Source: Ciborinia camelliae
Taxonomy: Eukaryota > Ascomycota > Leotiomycetes > Helotiales > Sclerotiniaceae
Assembly (NCBI GenBank): GCA_025890175.1
Contig: JANPYM010000001.1
Coordinates: 4,430,107-4,494,106 of the forward strand
DNA length: 64,000 bases
Reading direction: 5' to 3'
Below, piece by piece: positions 1 to 11,548 of this stretch (position 1 is the first letter of the stretch; each line of letters opens with the position of its first letter). A program made the translations under genes and the position numbers. The notes beneath the pieces are model-generated. The model did no database searches. It was not told where the DNA came from and was given only the letters and a program-made list of their open reading frames with translations.

Positions 1-1555
1 CGCCATGTCAGCAAAGAAGGTACGTGTGTGAAGCCAGTGAGTACGGTACCTAGTAAGTAGAGTAAGTATTTTCCCGTTGATTGGTTCAGAGATGATTGGA
101 AGTACGAGAAATCCTTAGGTACCAAGCTACCGACGAATAGAAAGGGAGGAGCTTTCGGGATAACTTCCAAGGTGGGAGTTGGAAGTTTTTAGGTTCTATA
201 CTTCCTAGATAATAAAAATGAGTCTACTGGCTACTTTTACACGAGTTATGATGTAGCCAGACAAATAATCTCTCAAGATGCTTGTTGGGAGTTCAAAGTT
301 TCTCGTGTTGGACTCAATATTGAATATTCGGACGAAAATAGATATCCTATCAATCAATCAACCTCACCCCAATGACGCAGATCTGGGCGCACAGATTGGC
401 TGTCAAGTGTGGGTTGGTGAAAATTCGAATCAGATATTCGGAATTCGGAATCTGGAAAAGATTTCTCTCGTTCTTTCCTCTTTTTCCAATTTCCAACCCA
501 ACTTATCAGACTATTGCATCGTATTCATGACCTGACGACTGGAGTCATTCCATGCCTTGTATTGGATATCGAATGAATAATAATCAAGCCACATCTTGCC
601 GGTACCAAGGATCAATTGATCTCAAGAAGTGGTTGGTAGCTTTTTGATATCTTCATTGGAGGGAAATGAGAGAAGTTTCCACGCCACTGAGCATTTTCAG
701 TCTCATTCTCATTCTGAGCCAAGTATACTTACTGGTAGTTACGTACCAAGTAGTAGTAACTTCTTCGGTTTGTGAATGTTTATACTAATAATAAAACTTA
801 GAAAACTTAATTCCAAGTGGTGAAGTGAAAGAAGTTTAACCAAATTTGATAGTGGAGCAGAAGAGGAAGAAGAAGAAAGTGATGTGATGACGGTACCTGC
901 CAGGTGGATAGTACAACTCAGTAGTTGCGTATAGGTAGTTTAACTGGTAGATACACATTGATTGGATCATTTTTGGAGGTGGTGTAGAATACCTACATCA
1001 TGGAATCGTGAATCCGGGCAAGTGCAGTACCGTAGCAGCAGCAGCAGCAAGGCGAGGCAAGTCAAAACAGTCAGTCATTCTTTCCTCATCCATCCACCAA
1101 TACCAGTCTTTCTTTCTTTCTTCTTTCCCTAACTACTTGACTTTTATTAGTAACTCAAGTTAACCCAACTCAACTCAGATCAGATCAAATCAAATCACCT
1201 TTGACATAATCATCTTACTAATACATGTAACTTGTACCTGCCTGCATACGGGTTACCTACGTACCTACTACCTACCTACCCACCTACCTACCATAATAAG
1301 ATCGATGTCAACAAGCTCGGAAGGACTAGGTACCTCAAATACTTAATAAACTCAACATCCCCATCTTCATCTACTTTTTTTTCCTTTTCATAACACACAT
1401 CCATCCCATCACGACAGACCAAACTCGTTCAGGTTTTGTCACATCAATCTCATCTCTCAATCCTCTCATCAACATAATATCCATCTTAATATCATCTCAC
1501 CTTCGTTAATTGTAATCATACAATCACAGTCTTTCAATAAATAAAAAAAGAAAAT
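1..1555. other. Intergenic region and 5' flank of the GPI protein gene
   Basis: I see no convincing gene. The only sizeable reading frame (278-535, +) has no recognisable domain, splice partner or good context. A short CAG run lies near 1033-1050 and TACC-type tetranucleotides near 1255-1293. The last 200 bases are CT- and CA-rich, as expected for a fungal promoter and 5' leader of the gene starting at 1556. Confidence 0.6.
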
Positions 1556-3181
1556 ATGAAGACATTTCAGTCGCTCATCACAGCCTTCGGGCTTCTTGCC
1601 GTAGTCAACGGTCAAAAGTATTCCAATGATACTGGTATTGCGTATACGGTTAGTTTCCAATCTTCATCAATACTGATTGATTGATACTTCTCATTTCTCA
1701 AATCGCGTGTACTGACTCTTCGTCTCCTTCTAGACTATCACTACTGATATCTATACTACTGTCTGCCCATCTGCCACCACTTTCTCCATGGGTTCTAAGA
1801 CTTATACCATCACTGATTCTACTACCTTGACCATCACTGACTGGTAAGTTTTCTGGCGCTTCAACTAGAGAAAGTCTCGATCTGACATTCCAATCTAGCC
1901 CTTGCACATACTCTACCACCGTTGCCAAGACCGCTCCAACTGTTCCAGCTTCAGCATCGAGTGTTTCCAGCAGCGCTTCCTCGGTCATTACCAGCAGTGC
2001 CTCTGTTCCCCTCGGCACTGGACCAACCGAGACGCCTGTCAAGCCAACTGAGACCGAATACACAACCTGGACTACCTACACCACTGACATTCTTACAACT
2101 GTTTGCCCTACCCCAACTACATTGACTATTGGATCCAAGACATACACAGTTACTGAGTCGACCACTTTGACCATCACCGACTGCCCTTGCACCGTTAGCA
2201 AGCCTTGTCCATCCAGCATCTCGGTCCCCACCATCCCATCATACAGCCGGAGCAGTGTCGAGTCTACACCCACGCCAAAGACCACTGTCATTATTCCTCC
2301 CCATGCAAATTCTACATGGTCTGCTCCTACTGCTCCAGCTCCACCACAGACCACCCCAGTCGTCTGGACCACCACTGTTGTCAGCAGCTATACTACTTAC
2401 TGCCCATCTCCCACTACCGTTGCCATTGGTAACCACACCTACACTGTCTCATCTGCCACAACTTTGACTGTCACAAAGTGGTATGTTTACCCTTTTCCGT
2501 TTAATCCAATTGAATTATGCTAATAATGTTCTCAATAGCCCATGCACAGTCAGCTATACCTCAAGTGTTCCTTCCTATACCGCCCCAGTCATTGTACCTA
2601 CGCCAAGTACCATCACAGTCTCCTATTTGACTACATACTGCCCGGCGCCAACTACCATCACTGTTAGCTCTGTTCCATACACAATCACAACTCCTGGCAC
2701 TGTCACCATCCCAGTCGTGAGCGTCTCTGTTGTTCCTCCCGTATACTATACACCAGTCCCATACTCTCCTGTTGCTGTCCAACCAACTCCAAGCACCATC
2801 ACCGTTTCATATTTGACCACATACTGCCCAGTTCCAACTACCATCACTATTAGCTCTGTTCCATACGCAATCACAACTCCTGGTACCGTCACCATCCCAG
2901 TCGTGAGCGTCTCTGTTGGGACTCCTGTATACTATACACCAGTCCCATCTGCACCGGCTTATTCAGCACCGGTTGTTTCTGTCGGTACTCCAGAAGTTTC
3001 CATTCCAGCTGCCAGCGTCCCAGTTGCTACTTTCCCAGCTGCATCCACCACCCTGGCCTCAACCACCACCACCGTCCCTAGTGCTACCACAACTGGCCCA
3101 GTACAATTCACTGGTGCTGCCATGAAGGTCGATGCTGGCTTTGGTGCTATCGTTGCTGGTCTCGCAGCCTTGTTGTTGTAA
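1556..3181 (+). CDS. GPI-anchored Ser/Thr-rich cell-wall protein with TYCP-type repeats
   Basis: Four exons: 1556-1648, 1734-1843, 1899-2480 and 2539-3181. The start begins a clear signal peptide (MKTFQSLITAFGLLAVVNG). The rest is almost entirely Thr, Ser, Pro and Val, with repeated modules of the form TTYCPxPTTxT followed by YTxTxxTTLTIT and a D/K-C-P-C-T motif. The C-terminus has small residues then a hydrophobic tail (AGFGAIVAGLAALLL), as in GPI-anchor signals. The likely role is a heavily O-glycosylated structural or surface mannoprotein, similar to fungal clock-controlled or serine-rich wall proteins; no enzymatic domain is visible. Two of the three introns interrupt the same Cys codon (TG|C) of the C-P-C motif. 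The last exon holds two near-identical 62-residue copies. Family assignment is by composition and architecture; a precise orthologue cannot be named. Confidence 0.85.
2597..2968 (+). repeat. Tandem 186-bp in-frame duplication in the wall-protein gene
   Basis: Positions 2597-2782 and 2783-2968 encode two nearly identical 62-residue modules, each containing SYLTTYCP and TPGTVTIPVVSVSV. The period of 186 bp keeps the frame. Confidence 0.85.
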
Positions 3182-4950
3182 ACTTCATGATAACGACCAT
3201 TTCTTTTCTCTCGGACAATTTTAATGATAATGAGATGACTGATACCTTCCTGGATGGGGTTATCTAAAATGGGGGTGAAGGAGTACAGGACACAATCATT
3301 TCATGGGCATGGTTAAGAACCTTCCTATTTTCTTTCCTTTGCTTTAATTATCGGTGGAACGGATCTTTTTGGAAGTCAAACAAAGTTGCTCATATTGCTC
3401 ATGTCACGTCCTCGATAATTCAAAATTCAATTCTCAGGTACATATACTATAGTCGTTCGGATACAATGGATCTCTGCTTTATACAGAAAGAATAATACAA
3501 ATAAAATTTCGAACCTCATATTCTTCACATTTGCTCAATCGTGATGAATACTTTCCATATCTCTATAATTGCGTGTGTTGATTAACATGGTGCCAATTTA
3601 CTTGCTGTTGTATGACTGTGGGTTCCCGACAAAGAATCGGGCCCTCGCTTGTGCATACCTAGGTAGGTCTTGCATGAGAAAAGTCTCGTATCAGTACATG
3701 TACGTGCCACAGTCATACATACATGCATATCATAGGTGTGGAGTAGGGGGAAGAGGATACTGATACTGATACGATTGATTGATGGGATTAAATCGTAGTA
3801 TAAACGTCATCGTCATCGTAATCGTCATCATCATCTTTTTTAATTGATAGTTTAATCCTTAATACCGTGAATGAGAGTGAGTGAGTGGGCAAGCGAGTGA
3901 GTGAATCAATGAGCAAGCGAGTTAAATGGACTACACCAAGGGGGTTCAAGGGGGTTTGAGGCGAAGATGGAAGTGGAAATGGAAATGGAAATGGAAATGG
4001 GGGCGGTGGAGGTGGAGGTGGTGGAGGATGATGGAGGACGATGGAGGAGAATTTTGAGGGGGTTGGATTTGGTGAGGGTTGGGGGGGGGGGGGGTTGGGG
4101 GGGGCGGTTGGGGATGNNNNNNNNNNCGGTTGGGGATGAGACGAGATAAGTAGGTAAGATAACTTAGATAAGTAAGATATTCAATATCTCAACGAACTAC
4201 GCATCCCCCCTTTCGAAGTTTCGCGAGCATATCCATATTTTCTTACCTCAATAGCTTTGGCTTTGGCTTTGAATTCGCATTCGCATTCGCATTTCCCATT
4301 TCACATGTTCTTTGTTACATACAGTATCAGAAAGAAACTCCCTCATACCTCCGGGAGACTCTATGACCCATTCATCCATCCATCCATCATTAATTCTCCC
4401 ATGGACTTTTAACAACTCATAATAATAAATCAGATAAATTCTACACATCACACATATCACGCATAGAGATAAATCCGAGGTAGGAATCTTCCATAAGAAT
4501 CAATCTCACATAAATTAAAATTCCGTAAAGGTACCTAGCTACCTACGTACTACTAGTAGTAGTACAGTGACATATAAAGAAGGTAAAACCAAGAAAAAAA
4601 ACATCATGGAGATACAAAAGCTCGTGGTGAAAAGAATGGGTTCTTGCATGCAAGCAGGAAAGCAAGCAAGCAAGCAAGCAAGCAGAACAAATGATTTCCC
4701 CCATCCCATCCCATCCACTCCAACCGAAAAGTCTCTAGACTTGATAGGCACCTAGCAAGAGACAGGAATAGAGTGAAGAGGGAAAAAAGAAGAGAAAAGA
4801 ATTGAACTGTACCAGCCAAGCGCGAAGGGCAAGACGAAAAAACTCGGAGCTCCTCGGAAGATAAAGAATGGCCATTTCATATCCCATCATATCATGAGTA
4901 AATCCATCTCCTTTCCATGTGCATCGCACGTCAAAGTCCTCATCCTTCGT
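3182..4950. other. Intergenic, low-complexity, contains an assembly gap
   Basis: No supportable gene. It holds GTCATC and GAGT/GAGC repeats (3800-3920), a GGAAAT run and poly-G tract (3966-4115), a 10-base N gap, GGCTTT and GCATTC repeats (4255-4290) and an AAGC tetranucleotide run (about 4660-4684). Open frames here are products of these repeats. Confidence 0.6.
4117..4126. other. Assembly gap (10 N) after a poly-G tract
   Basis: Ten N follow a run of G residues. The 12 bases CGGTTGGGGATG occur immediately on both sides (4105-4116 and 4127-4138), suggesting overlapping contig ends rather than missing sequence. Confidence 0.9.
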
Positions 4951-5698
4951 CTAAGATGCCACGGCTTTCTTGACAAAAGCCGCTGCGGAAGTCGCATCCA
5001 GTCCGTATGTCAAATGGGGCAACAAGATTAAATCGCCATGCTCGCAGATGTTGTCTCCAAAGTGGCAAATGATATCGGTTCTAGCAGCCGAGACTCCTTG
5101 GACTGCGGATCCATTGTCTGGTGGGATTTATGTTAGTTTGAATTGCTATACTGTAGGATGTGGCAAAGATTGGTTGGTTGGTTGGTACGAACCTGGGTCA
5201 CCGAAGATAACAGCAGCGCTGATTTTAGCTGTTGTTTCTGAAGAAAGGAGTTTGGCGGCCTTGTGGACAAGTTGACCTCCTTGAGAGTAACCAGAGATAA
5301 CAATCTTAGTGCTTGGACAGCTGGATAGTGCCGAGTTGACCATATCTGCCCTGTAGTGATGATTTGTAAGTAAACAGGCTCGTATGGGAGGAGAGGAAAA
5401 CGTGGGAAACATACATTTTCTGACTACCAGCAGCATCTCCACCTAATAAGAAGCCTGCAACATTGGCTGCATAGGGAACACCAGTAAATGTGACAGCACC
5501 TGAACCAAGAGCAGATGAAAGGGCGGCGGAGAAAGGTGGTCCAACTACAGTACCGATGGTTCCGATCTCAGTTGTTCCACGAGCAAAGATGACAGTTACA
5601 GCTGTGCATGCTCTGGCTTCGAGGGAGGCTGCTGGAGCAGCAATGACGGAGAATGGGAGGATAAGGAGGGACAAGAGTTGCTGGGTTGAGGTCTTCAT
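4951..5698 (-). CDS. Secreted cutinase (carbohydrate esterase family 5)
   Basis: Three exons on the minus strand: 5698-5415, 5350-5193 and 5117-4951, joining in frame to 202 residues, a normal cutinase length. Residues 1-20 form a signal peptide. The domain begins after an Ala-rich segment with ACTAVTVIFARGTTE. The nucleophile Ser117 sits in GYSQGG, and the catalytic Asp169 and His182 lie in GDNIC and PHLTYG. Four cysteines (about 31, 106, 165, 172) match the two conserved disulfides. Cutinases hydrolyse ester bonds of plant cutin outside the cell. The gene stands alone, with long intergenic flanks. The upstream region has a TATAAAG at about 5839-5846 and a duplicated segment that may carry control elements. 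Function is established family knowledge; substrate range cannot be read from sequence. Confidence 0.92.
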
Positions 5699-5859
5699 TT
5701 TGGAGTTTAGGTATTGATATGATGGACGATGAATGAGGCACAGAAGAATGGAGGTTTGGATGAACAGATGAATGACCAGGTGAAAGATAGTCGAGATGAG
5801 GATGAGTGCTGAGAGAAATTGGGATGAACGGAAAACATCTTGACTTTATATCTTGAGCT

Positions 5860-5975
5860 AGAAACTTCATAATTACTTGTGGAGAGTACCATCAGATCAT
5901 AGCGTATGCTTATCTCGACCAGAAACTACATCTATTACTTGTGGAGAATATTTTCAGATCATCACATATGCTTAT
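5860..5975. repeat. Imperfect tandem duplication upstream of the cutinase gene
   Basis: 5860-5913 and 5921-5975 are related 54-55 bp copies, sharing AGAAACT, TTACTTGTGGAGA, CAGATCAT and ATATGCTTAT-like blocks. They lie 160 to 280 bases upstream of the cutinase start, so they could be promoter elements. Confidence 0.7.
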
Positions 5976-8900
5976 TTTTCAGGAGATCTTGGGATGAAGT
6001 TTCAAGCCGTGTAAAAATGCTTGTCGACCAGTCAAGATGAAACTTGCAAAATACCGAGGTATCCATGACACCAGATGACAGGTTTTAGTGATTTCTAACC
6101 CTAGATACTATTACATGCCGGAAAATCATCTCCAAAAATCATCTATAGAATTGAGAAAATGGTAAGTAATAAGACCAAAATACCGAGGGAAAACGCTACA
6201 GTAACTGTAAACTCTGCAGAGCCCCCGCATCTTTCAGGGGGAGAATAATTCAATAATGGTTTACCCATTAATCCGGGGCACAGTATCTCAACCGCTCAAC
6301 GGAAAAGATCACTAGACCTCGATGCCGAGCTTTTTCCTCGTTCAGTATGTATGTATACTGTACATACATGACCGGGCACTTCAACCGGGAGCACTAATTT
6401 GGCCCCAAATGTTACGGTGAGCCGGCACATCAATAGAGACGGAAAGTCAACTTCCTAGGAAATCTTTCCCCATTGCACAATCCCAATCCATGTATTTTGA
6501 TTCTTTAGGAAATATATGATATTGCCGAGAAGGAGAGCAAAGTCGTACACAGGTAGTTGAAGCGTAATATACAGAAGAGGAATAAAATGCGATTGGTAGG
6601 TAGGATGAAACTCCACTTAGAACAGTTCATGAGGTCATCTTCCGTTTTCGAGACATTTGGAAGATTTCGTTTTGTTTTGGCGGAGTGTACTGATAGTAGG
6701 TAGTATATGGTATATGGTATGTGGTATAAAATTAGAGATATTGGTTGTTAGCTCAAAAGGTTAATTTGATTACTAGGATATGGATTGACGTTAGCCAAGG
6801 TACCATGCCGCACCGTACCGTACCGTGTTTATGATGGTATGCTATTGCTATGCGATTTATCTGTATCTGTATCTGTATCTGTTGTATTAATCAATTTGAG
6901 ACGAAATGATGAATCTCATCCGATGTCATGAAACGTTAGGAACGATAAAGTATCTATAGATAGATAGATTTTGGCAGTGCTGGTAAAAAAAGTAAATTCA
7001 ATTGTGATGGATCATTGATGCAACAACAGCACCACCCACCACCATTCGAACTTGTTACTGGTGTTAGGAGTATGAGATCACAATGAAATGAAATGACATT
7101 ATACACACCTGTCCCGGTACGTCCTAGTACGGAGTGAAGATAGATTTTGATAAGGGGGTGGGGTGGCTGTGCTGAGAAAAAGGAATCTCAATTGTTATGT
7201 TGACTTGTATCATATCTATTTGAAAGGTAGGTAATGTCTCGTATTTCTCGAACATCTTTCCTAGATGGAGAATCTAGACGTACCTAGAAGCTCATCGATT
7301 TGGAGATGAGAGTACCGAAAATGGTGCAAGATGCGATTCGATACAATCCATGGATGGATATTATGAATGAAAACTCAGGAGGTGTCAGTTGGGAGTTGTG
7401 ACTTGGGACTTGGAGAGGTGTGATTGTGAAAAATGATGAGATCGACCGCAAGGAATATACGGAGTCGGAGTCGGGAGTCGGGGCCGAGGAATTTCTTGGC
7501 CCAATAAGGTTAATAAGGTTAATATTCTCCACAATTTAAGCAATCCCCTAAATCTCTTGAGTCTTGATTAGTCCAGATTAAGTAGACATCAGGTCACAAG
7601 TGTCACATGGTCAATAGGTATCTAACTGATCTTGTGACTTGTGAGGGATGTAAGGGGTATCAAGTGCCCGCGTATTCGTTCGAGAAACATTCATCTGCAG
7701 TACAATAATACCCGACAGGTCGGTTCTCTCACTTCAATAAAACGAACATCCTCTTTCTATCTACAGGTATACTCGCAACTTACACCAATTTCACTTCTTC
7801 TTCTTCTTCTTCATAATCCGATATCTTGATTCAAGAAGAATGCATTCAATTCAATGTCGCTGCTATTCATTATCGATTCAATTCGATTCACGACGTTAAG
7901 CTCTTCAACGTATCCTGGTACAACGGGCGTCTTTAGTACAAACGTCAAATGTACCAATCTATTTATCCATCATTGACAAACGGAACTGGCAGATTTGACA
8001 GGAAAGCCACCCGTTGAATCTTTCGGTTTGCCGTACCGGAAATATGAGCACGTTATGCGTTATGCAAATGATTCGGGTTAGGGATGCAAGGTAATATTGG
8101 CTTTTTACTTTTCCGAGCTGAATGTTTCCATACCCACCCACCTAGAGGATAGGTATATGACATGAGCCAAAAACCTCAGGATCGAGAATTCCTCCCCAAA
8201 TCCCAATTCCTCATCAAAATATGGCGGAAATAATACGATGGATGGATGGCACAACTACCTACTAGCGCAGGATCAGCTGTGCGTGGTGATGTGATGAACG
8301 GCGGTAAAGAAGGTTGGTGCACCTCCGGTTGAAGAAAAGGGGAAGTTTCTAGATGCAAGACTCCAAATATACGGTACTTTCTTTGTGGGTATATATGGAC
8401 GAGATGATGCCTTCCTTCACATCCTGATTCTCTACAAGTTCACAGCTTTTCAAATCATTTTTCACTCCCATTCTAATTTCAAACCTCGGAAATAATCAAT
8501 TGATAAATCGATCAATCCAGTACAACAGTCCTGATATCTATATATTTATTACTAGTATAATAACCTCATATATCATATATCTCACTCTACCTACGTATAT
8601 ATTTTACCCTCCCTTCAATCCAATCCACCTACTTCTTTTACTCCATGGCCTCCATTCTCCATCCTGCATCCCCCTCCCCTCTAAAGTACCAATCCATCTC
8701 TCCTCCCCCCTTTCCTTTCCACATAATCCCAAATATCTCCACCCTTACCATTCCATTCCACTCCATTCCCTCCATTCCCTCCATTCCCTCCATTCCCTCC
8801 ATTCCCTCCATTCCCTCCATTCCCTCCATTCCCTCCATTCCCTCCATTCCCTCCATTCCCTCCATTCCCTCCATTCCCTCCATTCCCTCCATTCCCTCCA

Positions 8901-10131
8901 TTCCCTCCATTCCCTCCATTCCCTCCATTCCCTCCATTCCCTCCATTCCCTCCATTCCCTCCATTCCCTCCATTCCCTCCATTCCCTCCATTCCCTCCAT
9001 TCCCTCCATTCCCTCCATTCCCTCCATTCCCTCCATTCCCTCCATTCCCTCCATTCCCTCCATTTCCATTCTCTATTACCCAGCGTCTCCTACCGCCTGC
9101 ACCTCATCTCATCTCATCCTTACCACGTCATATATCTATCTATCTATCTATATATTTATGTACCTATGTACATATATATCTATCTCAGCTCAATCCCAAA
9201 CCCAAAATCTCGAAGAATTCCATCCCATCTCATCCCATCCCATCCGAAAAGAAGATGACCTGAACTATACATGATTAAACACACTACCTACCTACCTACC
9301 TACCTACCGACAACCGCGCGAATCTATCCTCCCCTCCACCACCCATGGTCAAGATAGGTAGATACTTGTAATCGACCAGATTTCCCCCCAAAACCGTACC
9401 GGTATCGGTATGTAAGTTATATTGAGGTATGAAGGGGGGGTTTTTTTACCACAATTAAGTTATACATCATACATTATAAGTTATAACGAAGGGTACGGAT
9501 CCGAGTATAAATGAACCTGAATCTGCGATATTAAATACCTACCTACCTAGGTAGGTAATAATCATATCCAAAAATTTAACCAGCCTATTTTCCCTTCCAT
9601 TGATTGATTCATTGAGCGAGGATCACACGTAGATGAAGATGTAGATCTGAGGAAAACATCCATTTAAAAGCATTTGCATTCCCAACCATATATTTAACAA
9701 CCATACAAGATGCAAAAATCAAAGGGAAAGCAAAAGCAAAAGTAATAATCTTCTCCATTATTCCGCTATCATACAGTATCTGCTGAACGCACAGACGAGC
9801 TCAACCACCTCTGTCCATTTGGTAGGTACCTATGTAGGTAGGTATCGTATTTGCTCTCTCTCTGGTGAAGAGGTATCGCATGAGATAAGAAGGAAAAATA
9901 AAGCAAGCCCATTATGCTGCTGTTGTACCGTTGTACCAATTGTCGCCGAGGAATGCCCTGTTCGCATGCCATTTCGGTACTGTAAAAGAAAAGTCATTAC
10001 ATAAAAACTCCCTACACCAGCACGAGGCCTTCCTCTACTTACTTGCCCTCACCTTGCCATCCTCACTCTTCCATAAACCTCATCGCCTACGGTCCCAGCC
10101 GGATCTTTCTCTCCGATTTCTCTCGACCGTT
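5976..10131. other. Long intergenic region between cutinase and Crh genes
   Basis: About 4.1 kb without a supportable gene. It contains a small palindrome of TATGTATGTA/TACATACAT at 6346-6369, a TATCTG run near 6860-6880, the 9-bp minisatellite at 8761-9063, TACC runs at about 9285-9308 and an ACCTACCTAGGTAGGT element near 9540-9558. A TATATA-containing, CT-rich stretch at 8385-8640 resembles a promoter and leader, but it leads only into the minisatellite. Confidence 0.55.
8761..9063. repeat. 9-bp minisatellite, unit TCCATTCCC, about 33 copies
   Basis: Almost perfect head-to-tail copies of a 9-base unit. Because 9 is a multiple of 3, several frames stay open: plus-strand frames read (Ser-Ile-Pro)n or (Leu-His-Ser)n, and the minus strand reads (Met-Glu-Gly)n. 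A plus-strand frame from 8645 to 9274 (209 codons, ATG in ACTCCATGGCC) spans it. With no recognisable domain, I treat the frame as a by-product of the repeat. Confidence 0.95.
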
Positions 10132-11548
10132 TCACATCCGCGTGTACGCCCCTCCATTGGCACTACTTCCAAATCTCGGCTGCTGAGGTTGCCTCGTGTC
10201 AAACTCGGCACTTTGCGCACTCATTTCATCATGCATAACCATCGTCGGACTCATGGGGACATGCTGACCCGCCTGCACAATCGGACTTCCAGTAGCAGCC
10301 GCGCTCGCGCTTCCGCTAGGTCCTACATAGCCGGTTTCATGATTATTGCTCCAGCCTCCTAGCGCATCTTCTCCCTGATTTGCATACGAGTTTTGATCAA
10401 AGCCGCCCAAGCCCTTGTTGTGCAGTTCCATTTGGTCGTTGTAAGCGTCTTGTTGTTGCTTTTCGATCAGTTGGTTGTAGGCTTCGCGTTCCGCGCGGCC
10501 GTTGCGGCGTTGTCGGAGGAAGTTGAAGAGGAAGGCTGAGGCGAGCGCGGCGACTGCGACACCTCCTCCACAGTAGACAGCAAGTTTGGTGGTTGTAGAG
10601 AGATTGTTGAATTTTTGGCTGGTGGAGAGTTTGGGGGTGTCATTCTTGGTAATAGTTTTTGCGATAGTGGAGTTACCGCTGTTGAATTTATGTTAGCGCG
10701 CTTCGTTTGAGATCATAGAGAACCTAGACCTACCTGATTACTTTGATGGATTGCCAATCTCCACTTTTATCACTCCATTCATATTCCGAGCCAGTGCTGT
10801 AGTCTTGAATAGTTGCGCTTTTCACATACATGGTAAACGGAACTTTGGTGAAGTCGGTTTGGCCACCAGCCCATTCAATCGTTCCTTCGCTATTGCCCTT
10901 TGGATCGCCACCGGACCAGATTCCCAATCGAACGGTCATTGGAGTTTGTGGGAAGTTCTTGCCACCAACCGCATCAGCATATGCGAGTGTTCGAACAAGA
11001 TTATCATCAATCCACCATTGAATTCTCTCCGCAGTCCAGTCGACAGTGTAGTTGTGAAAATTAGCCAATGGATCCGAAGGAGTTGGATACCAGATGGCTC
11101 TATCGTAGGCAGTAGTATTTCCTTTTCCAAAATAGTTTGTCTCGGCGTGAGTATTGTTACCTCCAATAAACTCCCAATCCACTTCATCCAAATCGTCACT
11201 TTCCAACACAATACTTGAGACAATTCCTACTCCAGTTGCAGCCTTCATAATCACAGATACTTGGCCGAAGAAGATGTAGAACTTAGATTGGATGGTGGGC
11301 GATTGTCCTTGCTTGGCGATGGTGAATTCTGCTCCATCGTCACCATAGGTAAGAGATCCAGCGGTGATATTATAATAATCGGTGACAGAGGATGATGTAT
11401 TGAAAATGAAGGTATGGTTTGTACCCAAAGCTGGATCATTGGGACATGTTTTGTTGAGAGGATTGCAGGTGGTCCAAGTTTGAGCTTGAACCAGGAATGG
11501 TGAGAGGATAGTTGCTCCTGCTAGGAGAACCAGGGATTTGAACTGCAT
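10132..11548 (-). CDS. Crh-type GH16 chitin-glucan transglycosylase with C-terminal membrane anchor
   Basis: Two exons on the minus strand, 11548-10734 and 10678-10132, give 453 residues. Residues 1-22 are a signal peptide. The GH16 catalytic motif DEVDWE is at 121-126, with the usual nucleophile Glu122 and acid/base Glu126. Several N-glycosylation sequons follow. After the catalytic domain the second exon begins in a Ser/Thr-rich stalk, then has a hydrophobic helix (LAVYCGGGVAVAALASAFLF) followed by a basic stop-transfer (RQRRNGR) and a Gln/Ser-rich cytoplasmic tail of about 130 residues. Crh enzymes join chitin to beta-1,6/1,3-glucan in the cell wall. This member is a type I membrane protein rather than GPI-anchored, so it probably acts at the plasma membrane-wall face. 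Confidence 0.9.

Noticed and set aside
2076..2375. Val/Gly-rich frame opposite the wall-protein gene
   Set aside because: Antisense shadow of a Thr/Pro-rich exon, with no splice or promoter signs.
8638..9069. Met-Glu-Gly repeat frame on the minus strand
   Set aside because: The reverse reading of the same minisatellite, with no independent support.
8500..9258. Leu-His-Ser repeat frame on the plus strand
   Set aside because: A frame of the 9-bp minisatellite; other frames through the same DNA are equally open and no domain is present outside the repeat.
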